A DNA stretch of 9,918 nucleotides from an uncultured Eggerthellaceae bacterium (GTDB lineage: Bacteria > Actinomycetota > Coriobacteriia > Coriobacteriales > Eggerthellaceae), in NCBI GenBank assembly GCA_937892845.1, contig CALBGP010000008.1:1-9918 (forward strand). Reading direction: 5' to 3'. The notes under the pieces are model-generated. The model worked only from the letters and a program-made list of their open reading frames with translations. It ran no database searches and was not told the DNA's origin. Position numbers and translations under genes: made by a program. Numbering within the stretch: the first letter of the stretch is position 1; each line of letters begins with the position of its first letter. Shown piece after piece: positions 1-5,072 of this stretch.

Positions 1-165
1 GTACTGCGGTGCAGTCCGTGGGAGGATAGGCCGTTCCGCTCGCATCGGATGTTTCATAAGCAACATTAACGCCATCTACCTGCGTTTTCGCTCCTGGTAG
101 GTGGCGTTTTCTCATGTTTGCGCACTCTTGCGCACGTTAACGTTCGTACCGGATTCGTACCGGAA
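1..165. other. Gene-free left flank, probable attachment region
   Basis: No supported gene lies here. The integrase points out toward this side and its stop is at 166, which is where integrating phages usually carry one attachment site. Contents are the hairpin at 68-110, a short direct repeat TTGCGCAC at 118-125 and 128-135, a 10-bp palindrome ACGTTAACGT at 134-143, and two of three TTCGTACCGG repeats. I see no tRNA end and cannot define the att core or the exact host-phage boundary without the other end. Bases 1-27 could be the tail of a host gene (open frame ending at TAG 25-27), but this is too short to call. Confidence 0.4.
68..110 (+). terminator. Terminator-like hairpin at the left junction
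   Basis: A 13-bp stem pairs 68-80 with 96-108, with one G-T wobble. The rightward strand ends in TTTT then CTC. The loop holds a smaller GCG-TTTT-CGC hairpin (82-91). The T-tract favours rightward termination, which would stop host transcripts entering antisense to the integrase. Read leftward, the hairpin lies just past the integrase stop, but its tail TTAATGTTG is weak, so two-way function is possible but unproven. Confidence 0.6.
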
Positions 166-185
166 TCACGCTGAATTCGTACCGG
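143..185. repeat. Three TTCGTACCGG direct repeats at the integrase 3' end
   Basis: Exact 10-bp copies sit at 143-152, 154-163 and 176-185. Their offsets are 11 and 22 bp, so all lie on the same face of the helix. The third copy is inside the last codons of the integrase. Phased short repeats next to an integrase stop are typical of recombinase or excisionase binding sites at att, which is the likely role by inference. Confidence 0.6.
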
Positions 186-1344
186 CCATGACAAGGCGCT
201 CGCCCGCCCTCGCGGCATCGGCCATAGCGTCCCCCGAATGCAGGTACCCCTGCGTGACGGCGAGATCCGTGTGCCCTGCGAAGTCCTTGATGGTCGCGGC
301 GGGAACGCCAGCCTTGGAGAGGTTGGTCAGGCACGTGTGGCGCAGGTCGTGGAACCTGGAATCGGGCGCTCCGATGCCGTTTCTCACGAAACGCCACCAT
401 TCCGTCACGCGTGCGGGTGAAACGGGTTCCCCGTAGCGCCCGATCACATAGGAATCCTCGCTCCAGGGAAGCCCGCGCTCTTCGCAGTCGGCCCTCTGCC
501 GCATCTTGCGCTCTATCAGGAGCCTCGTGAGGGTGTCGCCGAGGCCGTCGCGGCGTCCGCGCTTGCCCTTCGTGGGCGTTTCCTCCATGTGCACCGTCAG
601 CTGCCGCTCCACGGCCACGGTGTGCGTCCCGAAGTCCACATCCGACCACTTCAGGCCGCATATCTCCGCCCTCCGCAGGCCTGCGAACGCCGATATGCAC
701 GCCGCGAGGGCGAATCTGCCGTCATCTCGGCCGCACATGGCGACGAGCTCCCGTATCTGCGCGTTGGAGAGCGGTCTGCGCTCCATGGAATCGGACGCGG
801 GCTTGGCCGAGCCGGGGACGGGGTTGCCTTTGACGGCACCGAGGGCCACGGCCTCGTTCATGACGCTCGAAAGCCACTTGCGGAAGCGCAGGATGTAGGC
901 GGATGACAGCCTGTTGCCCCTGATGCCGCCCTCCTGCACCAGTTTCGCAATGCCGGACTCCACCATGCGCCTATCGACGGCATCCAGGCGCGGGTTGCCC
1001 ATGCAATGGCGCAGAAGCTTGGAGAATTGCAGGTCCAGCTCATGAGTGGAGCGCACGACGGAGCCGCATTCCCACTTCCTCGCGACCCAATCGTCGGCGA
1101 AGTCGGCCAGTTTCGCGTTCCCAGCCCCCGTGAAGCCCTCGGAGAGCTCCTGCGTGAAGGATGCCAGCGCGGACTTCGCTTCGGTGAACGTCCCGCGCAC
1201 CCTCCGCGTCTTGGTGATGTATCTGCCGGGGTTCATGGGGTCCTCGCCCATGGATACCCGCAGCTGCCACCTCCTGCACCTGCTTTTGGGTACGGACTTG
1301 TCGAGCTGCACGATGCAGCCCGTCCCGTTTACGTCTTTCGGCAT
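166..1344 (-). CDS. Tyrosine recombinase phage integrase
   Basis: This 392-residue protein catalyses site-specific integration and, with an excisionase, excision. The order is typical of phage integrases: an N-terminal arm-binding type domain (about 1-70), a SAM-like core-binding domain (about 76-175) and the catalytic domain (about 190-375). Visible catalytic residues are R224 in AGLRRAEICGLKW, a likely K259, H332 and R335 in FHDLRHTCL, H358 in GHTD and the nucleophile Y367 in GYLHS. The set is complete, so the enzyme should be active. The start is ATG at 1344-1342, preceded on the coding strand by AGGAGG with 9 nt spacing; the frame stays open upstream to 1521 but that extension overlaps a terminator and has no ribosome site. 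It is transcribed leftward, after the membrane protein gene. A rightward promoter and terminator lie opposite its leader, so antisense control is possible. Confidence 0.96.
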   Translation of the reverse strand: MPKDVNGTGCIVQLDKSVPKSRCRRWQLRVSMGEDPMNPGRYITKTRRVRGTFTEAKSALASFTQELSEGFTGAGNAKLADFADDWVARKWECGSVVRSTHELDLQFSKLLRHCMGNPRLDAVDRRMVESGIAKLVQEGGIRGNRLSSAYILRFRKWLSSVMNEAVALGAVKGNPVPGSAKPASDSMERRPLSNAQIRELVAMCGRDDGRFALAACISAFAGLRRAEICGLKWSDVDFGTHTVAVERQLTVHMEETPTKGKRGRRDGLGDTLTRLLIERKMRQRADCEERGLPWSEDSYVIGRYGEPVSPARVTEWWRFVRNGIGAPDSRFHDLRHTCLTNLSKAGVPAATIKDFAGHTDLAVTQGYLHSGDAMADAARAGERLVMAGTNSA

Positions 1345-1352
1345 GGTATAAT
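1344..1352 (+). promoter_or_regulatory. Extended -10 promoter facing right, antisense to integrase
   Basis: TGGTATAAT is a perfect TATAAT with the TGn extension, so a -35 box need not be present, and I see no good one. It overlaps the integrase start codon and reads away from it. Transcription would begin near 1358-1360. It could be a chance match in the integrase leader, but the terminator 65 bp downstream in the same direction supports it. Confidence 0.45.
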
Positions 1353-1358
1353 GCCTCC

Positions 1359-1445
1359 TGTCCTCCTCGTCGTCGTGTAGGACACCTAGCCGTCGTGTGT
1401 GCCCACGTACGGCCAGCCCCCGCCCCATGCGGGGGCTTTTTATTT
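1359..1445 (+). ncRNA. Possible antisense RNA opposite the integrase leader
   Basis: The segment begins where the extended -10 promoter would start transcription and ends at the T-tract of a strong intrinsic terminator, giving about 85 nt. It has no obvious coding sequence. Near its 5' end, TGTCCT (1359-1364) pairs with AGGACA (1379-1384), and the 3' end is the terminator stem. The transcript would be complementary to the integrase mRNA leader, abutting the AGGAGG site (1354-1359). Dampening integrase in the lysogen is a plausible role. The call rests on promoter and terminator placement only. Confidence 0.35.
1415..1445 (+). terminator. Strong intrinsic terminator facing right
   Basis: A perfect 9-bp GC-rich stem (AGCCCCCGC at 1415-1423 with GCGGGGGCT at 1429-1437) and a 5-nt loop are followed by TTTTTATTTC. 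It works only rightward, because the leftward strand has no T-tract after the stem. No rightward gene precedes it, so it must end an antisense RNA or block transcripts from the att side before they reach the immunity genes. Confidence 0.8.
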
Positions 1446-1462
1446 CTCGTAGCAGGTGCCGA

Positions 1463-1954
1463 TCATCCGCTCTGGGATACCATCGAACGTGCGGTGTTTT
1501 CGGCTTCACCAAGTGAGTCAAGGATCTTCTCTCGCTTTGTCATCTCATCGCGAAGCTCCGCCGGCATGACGTAGCATGTCCCCCTCAACCCGCCAGAATG
1601 CGTCACTTCGAGATATCCGCTGGCATACAGGCTCGATGCGGGTCCCGTCATCCTACCGTTCGCCCATACCGAACCGTCTGCGAACGTGATAAGCAGTATG
1701 GCCTTTTCAGGAACTGATAGCGTCGGTATGCGGCGTGCCAGCGCCTTGTACCTGTCTGCTCTGTTCCTCCATGCCTTTAGATGGTACCCGGTGAAGCACC
1801 CGAGAAGGAATATCGCGATTGGTGATGCGACCCTGAGGGCAGAGATTGCAGGTCCTATCGCGTCGGGGTGCTCGATGAGTAGGGCCCACCAAGCAGGAAT
1901 TCCGAAGAGCACACTCGCTACGATGCCTGCAATGGTCAGCACCTTCTCACTCAT
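1463..1954 (-). CDS. Two-helix membrane protein, superinfection-exclusion (SieB)-like candidate
   Basis: I do not recognise this 163-residue protein by sequence. It has two hydrophobic helices (about 5-27 and 36-58), a basic stretch after the second (KAWRNRADRYK), and a soluble C-terminal domain of about 80-145 with a winged-helix look: EKAILL, SSLYASGYLEV, then a G-rich turn and YVMPAELRDEM. SieB-type exclusion proteins have this plan of two membrane segments then a small cytosolic domain, and sit in lysogeny modules as here. The start is ATG 1954-1952, after GAGG with 7 nt spacing, and overlaps the repressor stop as ATGA, so translation is coupled to the repressor and it should be made in the lysogen. 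A protective role against other phages is inference from architecture and position. Third codon positions look less GC-rich than in the early operon. Confidence 0.6.
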   Translation of the reverse strand: MSEKVLTIAGIVASVLFGIPAWWALLIEHPDAIGPAISALRVASPIAIFLLGCFTGYHLKAWRNRADRYKALARRIPTLSVPEKAILLITFADGSVWANGRMTGPASSLYASGYLEVTHSGGLRGTCYVMPAELRDEMTKREKILDSLGEAENTARSMVSQSG

Positions 1955-2310
1955 GACGCTACCTCGGCCACGGCCTGAACACGTTCGGCAGCTTCTTTTG
2001 ACATCGCCGCGCAATCCTGCGCGGTCAGAGAGAGAAGGCGCTTCCTTTCAAGAGTGGATGCCCGGTAGTTTCCCAGCAGCTCCATCTCGTCGCGGTCCAG
2101 CGACACTGAATCGCGCGGCCATTCGCGACCCGCCAATTCGTCCAGGCTGCAATCAAGAACGTCGGCGATCAATGCGGCATCTTCTAGTGAAAGTGCAGAT
2201 TCTCCACGTTCCCACGAACTGACAACGCGAGAAGTTGTGCCGACTTTTGCAGCAAGGTCGGCCTGTGTCAAACCTTTTGAGCTTCTAAGCCAGCGCAGTT
2301 GCAGCTTCAT
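1951..2310 (-). CDS. XRE-family phage repressor (CI-like)
   Basis: This 119-residue DNA-binding protein should hold the prophage in lysogeny by binding the operators at 2362-2440. An HTH_3 domain fills about residues 3-60; the helix-turn-helix itself is near 15-35 (TQADLAAKVGTTSRVVSSWE). The tail (about 68-119) contains EMELLGNYRAS and looks like a helical dimerisation segment. There is no LexA-like peptidase domain, so induction does not use RecA-stimulated self-cleavage of this protein. ATG at 2310-2308 was chosen because AAGGTGG lies about 9 nt upstream and the HTH begins right after; the open frame extends to 2424 but crosses the promoters. It is divergent from the Cro-like gene and coupled to the downstream membrane protein gene. 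Confidence 0.9.
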   Translation of the reverse strand: MKLQLRWLRSSKGLTQADLAAKVGTTSRVVSSWERGESALSLEDAALIADVLDCSLDELAGREWPRDSVSLDRDEMELLGNYRASTLERKRLLSLTAQDCAAMSKEAAERVQAVAEVAS

Positions 2311-2349
2311 AGTTCCAACCCACCTTATTTCGTATGTATCAATACCGAA

Positions 2350-2378
2350 ATTGTACAGAAAATAACGAAATCCGTAAA
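2350..2378 (-). promoter_or_regulatory. Repressor promoter (PRM-like)
   Basis: On the leftward strand, -35 TTTACG (2378-2373) and -10 TACAAT (2355-2350) are separated by 17 bp, placing the start near 2343, about 33 nt before the repressor ATG. Operator O1 covers the -35 and spacer, so the repressor probably controls its own gene. Confidence 0.65.
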
Positions 2379-2440
2379 TGACATATTGACAACATACGAA
2401 AACCGTTGATACTTGTAACCACACTAACGAAAACCGTTAG
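2362..2440. promoter_or_regulatory. Three phased operators of the lysogeny switch
   Basis: Three 17-bp sites share an ACG-N5-CGT core. O3 (2424-2440) is a perfect dyad, CTAACGAAAACCGTTAG. O2 (2393-2409) is CATACGAAAACCGTTGA. O1 (2362-2378) is ATAACGAAATCCGTAAA. Each starts exactly 31 bp after the last, about three helical turns. O1 lies in the leftward promoter, O2 fills the spacer of the rightward promoter, and O3 lies just after its transcription start. A CGTATG half-site (2331-2336) is in the repressor leader. Binding by the repressor, the Cro-like protein or both is inferred. Confidence 0.75.
2386..2413 (+). promoter_or_regulatory. Early lytic promoter (PR-like)
   Basis: A consensus -35 TTGACA (2386-2391), a 16-bp spacer and -10 GATACT (2408-2413) place the start near 2420, about 46 nt before the Cro-like GTG. 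Operator O2 fills the spacer and O3 lies just past the start, so bound repressor would block it. It should drive the early operon, since I see no other clear rightward promoter downstream. Confidence 0.75.
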
Positions 2441-2465
2441 TTCTTTCCGTAAAGGGGGTGAGCAA

Positions 2466-2693
2466 GTGAGCGAGTACAGCAAGGAGATTGTGGGCCGTCG
2501 CCTGAAAAGCGGCCTCGTCGATGCAGGGATGACCAATGCGGACCTGGCAGACGCCATCGGCATGAGCGAGTACGCGGTCAAGGAATGGTGCGGAGGGCGC
2601 AGCGGGATGACCTTGGAGAACGCCATCAAGGTATGCGATGCGCTCGGTTGGCCCCTCGACCGCCTGGCGGTGCGTGATGGCGTTCGCAGCTAG
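2466..2693 (+). CDS. Cro-like HTH transcriptional regulator
   Basis: This 75-residue protein is nearly all one helix-turn-helix domain: MTNADLADAIGMSEYAVKEW (about 22-41) followed by a helical scaffold ending LGWPLDRLAVRDGV. It is divergent from the repressor and is the first gene of the early operon, the usual place of Cro or an antirepressor. It should bind the same operators and help commit to lytic growth. Start GTG 2466-2468 follows AAGGGGG with about 8 nt spacing; a longer frame opening at TTG 2406 would begin inside the promoter and is rejected. Which operators it prefers cannot be read from sequence. Confidence 0.85.
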   Translation: MSEYSKEIVGRRLKSGLVDAGMTNADLADAIGMSEYAVKEWCGGRSGMTLENAIKVCDALGWPLDRLAVRDGVRS

Positions 2694-2708
2694 AGAAGGG
2701 GTGATTCG

Positions 2709-2852
2709 ATGGGCGCAGTCTGCTCGGTCACGTCGGTGATGCTCGTCATCGCGGCCTGCCTCTCCGACTCCAAGCCGTTGTCGGGGGCGCTGCTGATGGC
2801 CGCCTTCTGGCTGGCGGGCATGGCGGTCGGCATCCTCGCGCGGAGCCGTTAG
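2709..2852 (+). CDS. 47-residue small membrane protein
   Basis: ATG 2709 is preceded by AAGGGG with about 8 nt spacing, and the frame closes at TAG 2850-2852. The peptide has two hydrophobic stretches, about 4-17 (VCSVTSVMLVIAAC) and 25-43 (LSGALLMAAFWLAGMAVGI), joined by LSDSKP and ending in basic ARSR, so it reads as a short two-pass hairpin with a cytoplasmic tail. Codons are strongly GC-ending, like its neighbours. It lies 15 bp after the Cro-like gene in the same operon. I do not recognise it; small early membrane proteins of phages can affect host physiology or exclude other phages, but nothing here shows that. Confidence 0.7.
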   Translation: MGAVCSVTSVMLVIAACLSDSKPLSGALLMAAFWLAGMAVGILARSR

Positions 2853-2866
2853 CGGCATCCGCACCA

Positions 2867-2962
2867 CATCCACCACGCCGCAGGCAACCCAAATCATCTG
2901 CTTGCCGTCGTGTCACGTTCCTCCAACCGTTCGTGAACGGGTTGCCTGCAACGTGGTGGATG
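2867..2962. repeat. Large inverted repeat, 24-bp arms around a 48-bp loop
   Basis: The left arm (2867-2890) and right arm (2939-2962) match at 22 of 24 positions, with two adjacent mismatches in the middle (CC at 2878-2879 against AA at 2950-2951). A nested CCGTTC-GT-GAACGG hairpin is at 2927-2940. GCACC occurs just outside both arms (2861-2865 and 2964-2968), like a short target duplication. There is no T-tract, so it is not an intrinsic terminator. It could be a structured RNA in the early leader, a protein-binding site, or a MITE-like insertion. The stretch 2853-3064 contains no gene. Confidence 0.8.
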
Positions 2963-2982
2963 GGCACCTTGAAAACACAGCA

Positions 2983-3027
2983 GCACACGTGCAGGTAAGC
3001 ACGGCGGAGGCCGTAGCTCGCGTGTGC
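2983..3027 (+). other. Small multi-arm hairpin before the excisionase-like gene
   Basis: GCACACG (2983-2989) pairs with CGTGTGC (3021-3027), enclosing two minor hairpins: TGC with GCA (2990-2992, 2999-3001) and ACGG with CCGT (3001-3004, 3011-3014), which share base 3001. It lies in the gene-free leader of the excisionase-like gene, 27 bp before its ribosome site. It is too short for a tRNA. It may shape translation or be chance in GC-rich DNA. Confidence 0.35.
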
Positions 3028-3064
3028 CAATCATTTTCAAAACGCAGATGGAAGGAGGTCGGCC

Positions 3065-3250
3065 GTGGAGTGGCTGACCATACCCGAGGCGGCGGCGCTG
3101 CTGAGGGTTTCGGAGAACGGATGCAGGAAGCTCTGCATGAACGGCGAGATACCGGCTGCGAAGGTCGGCAGGAAGTGGCTCGTAAGCAAAGACAGACTAG
3201 AGGACATGCTGGAGGAAAGATGCACGGAAAAAGCAACGGCGCATGCCTAG
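3065..3250 (+). CDS. HTH_17 excisionase-family DNA-binding protein
   Basis: This 61-residue protein matches the MerR-like fold of the excisionase family: WLTIPEAAALLRVSENGCRK is the winged-helix start, with NGEIPAAKVGRKWLVSKDRLEDML completing wing and helix. Members bend DNA as recombination directionality factors or act as small regulators. Here it would assist the integrase in excision, possibly at the phased repeats at 143-185, and its place in the early operon suits expression on induction. GTG 3065 is set by AAGGAGGT with 6 nt spacing. The last 30 bp overlap the next gene. The family also contains plain regulators, so Xis is likely but not certain. Confidence 0.8.
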   Translation: MEWLTIPEAAALLRVSENGCRKLCMNGEIPAAKVGRKWLVSKDRLEDMLEERCTEKATAHA

Positions 3251-3408
3251 GAGCACGCGCCGAAAACAAGAAGCGAATCTATGTTAGCACGCCATTCGGA
3301 TATTTCAAACCTGCGGAGATGGTGCAGATGGCGCTCGGTGCGCTGCTCGCCGTCGGCGGGCTGTACGCCATGCTGCTCGGCATGGCCGCATTGGTGAGGT
3401 GGCTGTGA
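3220..3408 (+). CDS. 62-residue single-pass membrane protein
   Basis: ATG 3220 follows GGAGG with 4 nt spacing and lies inside the end of the excisionase-like gene. The N-terminal half is polar and basic (MHGKSNG, ENKKRIYVSTPFGYFKP); residues about 36-58 (QMALGALLAVGGLYAMLLGMAAL) form one membrane helix, ending VRWL. No signal peptidase site is seen. The frame is open upstream to 2902, but that part is a shadow of the excisionase-like gene. The stop TGA shares its A with the next ATG (TGATG), so the two are coupled. Function is unknown. Confidence 0.65.
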   Translation: MHGKSNGACLGARAENKKRIYVSTPFGYFKPAEMVQMALGALLAVGGLYAMLLGMAALVRWL

Positions 3409-3755
3409 TGACGACGGAAACCAAGGTCGTCGCGCTGCTCGACCGCGCGACATGCATCGTCGTCGTGTTCACCCGCTACTCGCCCGACACGGCCAACGAG
3501 CGCACGCTCTTCAAGCGCATGGGCTTCGGTGACATGCCGTACGAGTACGTCCACTGCTACTGGCCGTCGGCGCATTTCGCGAGCTACGACAGCTACCGAT
3601 GCCCCGACCAGTACACCGTGGGCAACGCCTGGCGGTGGGTCGCAGAGAACTGGGAGCGTGTCGGGACTGGCGGCACCATCGACGTCGAGCACCTGCGCGG
3701 CGAGACCGAAACGGCACGGACATGGGAGGACGAGTTCGGATGGACGATGTTCTAG
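3408..3755 (+). CDS. Uncharacterised phage protein, 115 residues
   Basis: I do not recognise this protein. ATG 3408 overlaps the previous stop as TGATG and has GAGGTGG about 5 nt upstream. A hydrophobic beta-like strand near the start (KVVALLDRATCIVVVFTRY) leads into an aromatic-rich middle (MPYEYVHCYWPSAHF, SYDSYRCPDQY) and a helical region (NAWRWVAENWERVG); the tail is acidic (TWEDEFGWTMF). Three Cys are scattered, with no clear metal site, and there is no membrane segment. It overlaps the next gene by 16 bp. The aromatic content suggests a compact domain, perhaps protein-binding. Confidence 0.75.
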   Translation: MTTETKVVALLDRATCIVVVFTRYSPDTANERTLFKRMGFGDMPYEYVHCYWPSAHFASYDSYRCPDQYTVGNAWRWVAENWERVGTGGTIDVEHLRGETETARTWEDEFGWTMF

Positions 3756-4138
3756 ACGGGGAGGTCGCAGCCCTCCGCAACGAGGTCCGGTGGATGGGCC
3801 GCGAGCTGGAGCGGCTCTCGATGCGGGAGCACGGCATGACCGCCGAGGAGACCATGGCCAAGGCGAGGGCGTTCATCGCGCTCAACCCCGGCATATGGGA
3901 GGACGTGCGCAGGGCGGCCGTCCAGGCGGCCAGATGCGGAAGGCCGTTCTCGATGCGCGACGAGCTGCGAAAGCATGCGGCGCGCGCGTTCGGGGACGGG
4001 GAGCACGGCGTGGTGAACGCCATCACCCCCGCGCTCACGAGGATCATGTGCACGGAGGTGCCAGAGCTGCGGCATTCCGTGAGGCTCAACCGCTCCAAGG
4101 TTGACCGCTTCTTCCCGGAGCTGTTCGAGGAGCGGTGA
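3740..4138 (+). CDS. Uncharacterised helical protein with coiled coil
   Basis: This 132-residue protein starts at ATG 3740, 16 bp inside the previous gene, with GGGAGGA about 9 nt upstream. Residues 3-29 form a short coiled coil (EVAALRNEVRWMGRELERL). Residues about 34-127 look like a small helical or winged domain: AEETMAKARAFIALNPGIWEDV, then GRPFSMRDELRKHA, then APALTR-type ITPALTRIM, VPELRHSVRLNRSKVDRFFPE. Similar domains, as I remember them, occur in early phage genes without a known function, and the basic C-terminal part could contact DNA. The stop is coupled to the RusA-like gene. Confidence 0.75.
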   Translation: MDDVLDGEVAALRNEVRWMGRELERLSMREHGMTAEETMAKARAFIALNPGIWEDVRRAAVQAARCGRPFSMRDELRKHAARAFGDGEHGVVNAITPALTRIMCTEVPELRHSVRLNRSKVDRFFPELFEER

Positions 4139-4596
4139 TGCAGGTCTTGACGATAAGCGGGCGGCTTGCGGGCATGAACGAGCTGACGGACGCGAACCGC
4201 GGCAGGTTCGGCAGCAACGGCGGCAACCGCCTGAAACGCGCGAACCAGGAGGAGATAGCCATATGCATCGGGCAGCAGGGGCTCGTCCCCTGCGAGGGGT
4301 GCAAGGACTTCGGATTCGTCTGGTTCGAGAAATCGCGCAACCGCGACAAGGACAACGTGTCCGCAGGAGGGCACAAATTCATATTCGATGCGCTCAAGGA
4401 GGCGGGGATCATCGCCAACGACGGGTGGCGCTACGTCGGCGACATAGCCGACCTGTGGTTCTGCGACCCCGAGAACCCGCGCATCGAGGTCTACATCTTC
4501 GACAGAGAGGTGAACGAATGGAACGAGAACCCCAGACCGCGCCTGACGGACCTGCGCGGGATAGTGCTGCAACGGCTGGGCCTGGCGCAATGCTGA
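4138..4596 (+). CDS. RusA-like Holliday junction resolvase
   Basis: RusA-family nucleases cut four-way junctions and branched DNA, finishing phage recombination before packaging. In this 152-residue protein the family core is RNRDKDNVSAGGHKFIFDAL followed by AGIIANDGWRYVGDI. The acidic metal-binding residues are D70 and D72 (matching the essential D70 and D72 of E. coli RusA), then D84 and D95. Residues 52-55 form a single CEGC pair, unusual for the family and without partner cysteines. The C-terminal 30 residues (from about 121) extend past the typical core. ATG 4138 overlaps the preceding stop as TGATG with GAGGAG 5 nt upstream; GTG 4135 is an alternative. It sits with ERF and SSB, which supports the assignment. 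Confidence 0.85.
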   Translation: MQVLTISGRLAGMNELTDANRGRFGSNGGNRLKRANQEEIAICIGQQGLVPCEGCKDFGFVWFEKSRNRDKDNVSAGGHKFIFDALKEAGIIANDGWRYVGDIADLWFCDPENPRIEVYIFDREVNEWNENPRPRLTDLRGIVLQRLGLAQC

Positions 4597-5072
4597 CCCC
4601 CGACGAGGAGCTGGCGATGCTGGCCGCGCTGCAGAAGACGATAGAGCCGAGGCTGAAGGACTCCACGGCGGCTGCGAGGGCTGCGCTGATGGAGTCCTTC
4701 TCCGTGGACGGCACCGACCGCCGGGCGATCATCGCGAACGGGGAGAAGGTCGGCGAGGTCGGCATGTCGTACGCGGCGGCCAAGCCCGCGATCATCCCGG
4801 GGCGCGAGGCCGATGCGCTGGAGCACCTGCGGGGCATGGGGCTCACCGCGGAGGTGCCCGTGACAGGCTGGGAGAAGCACTTCACGCACGTGGCCGACAC
4901 GGTGGTGGAGGCCGACAGCGGGGCGGTGTGCGACTGGGCCGTATGGGAGGGCAAGCGCCCCAAGGGCGCGGCCGTGCGGGGGCTCAAGCCCGATGACGTC
5001 ATCGCGGCCATGTCCCCGAAGCTCGGCGGGCGCGGGTTTGCCGCGCTGCTGGAAGGGGGAGCGGATGCCTGA
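4590..5072 (+). CDS. Uncharacterised protein of the recombination cluster
   Basis: This 160-residue soluble protein starts with a helix (TPDEELAMLAALQKTIEPRLKD), followed by AALMESFSVDGTDRRAIIANGEKVGEVGMSYAAAKPAIIPG, which reads as a beta-rich domain, then VTGWEKHFTH and a C-terminal strand-helix part ending in a small AALLEGGADA tail. Proteins of this build recur in actinobacterial and firmicute prophages between RusA and ERF genes, as I remember; their role is not known, but the position points to recombination or replication. ATG 4590 overlaps the RusA stop (ATGCTGA) and has a weak ribosome site, so coupling is likely. ATG 4518 in the same frame has a better site (GAGAGGTG) and would add 24 residues, but those codons have poorer third positions than the overlapping RusA frame. 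Confidence 0.75.
   Translation: MLTPDEELAMLAALQKTIEPRLKDSTAAARAALMESFSVDGTDRRAIIANGEKVGEVGMSYAAAKPAIIPGREADALEHLRGMGLTAEVPVTGWEKHFTHVADTVVEADSGAVCDWAVWEGKRPKGAAVRGLKPDDVIAAMSPKLGGRGFAALLEGGADA

Noticed and set aside
1..60. tRNA 3' end as the integration target
   Set aside because: No T-arm, acceptor stem or CCA-like end could be found on either strand.
1345..1521. Longer integrase start at 1521, adding 59 residues
   Set aside because: The extension crosses the terminator and overlaps the end of the membrane protein gene, has no ribosome site, and the 1344 start has AGGAGG at good spacing.
2983..3027. tRNA-like or riboswitch element
   Set aside because: It has a 7-bp closing stem but only 45 nt in total, and matches no riboswitch consensus I know.
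2902..3219. Long rightward frame leading into the 62-residue membrane protein
   Set aside because: Much of it is a shadow of the excisionase-like gene and the rest lies over the inverted repeat; the residues look random until the ATG at 3220.
2709..3408. Type I toxin-antitoxin pair from the small membrane proteins and hairpins
   Set aside because: No antisense promoter or RNA is visible opposite either small gene, and both have ordinary operon-style ribosome sites.
4518..4589. Earlier start for the gene after RusA
   Set aside because: The ribosome site is better, but third codon positions favour the RusA frame here and the 4590 start forms a usual stop-start overlap. Kept as an alternative only.
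3511..4590. Long leftward open frames opposite the early operon
   Set aside because: High GC gives long antisense frames; these have no ribosome sites, no recognisable domains, and lie opposite well-supported genes such as RusA.
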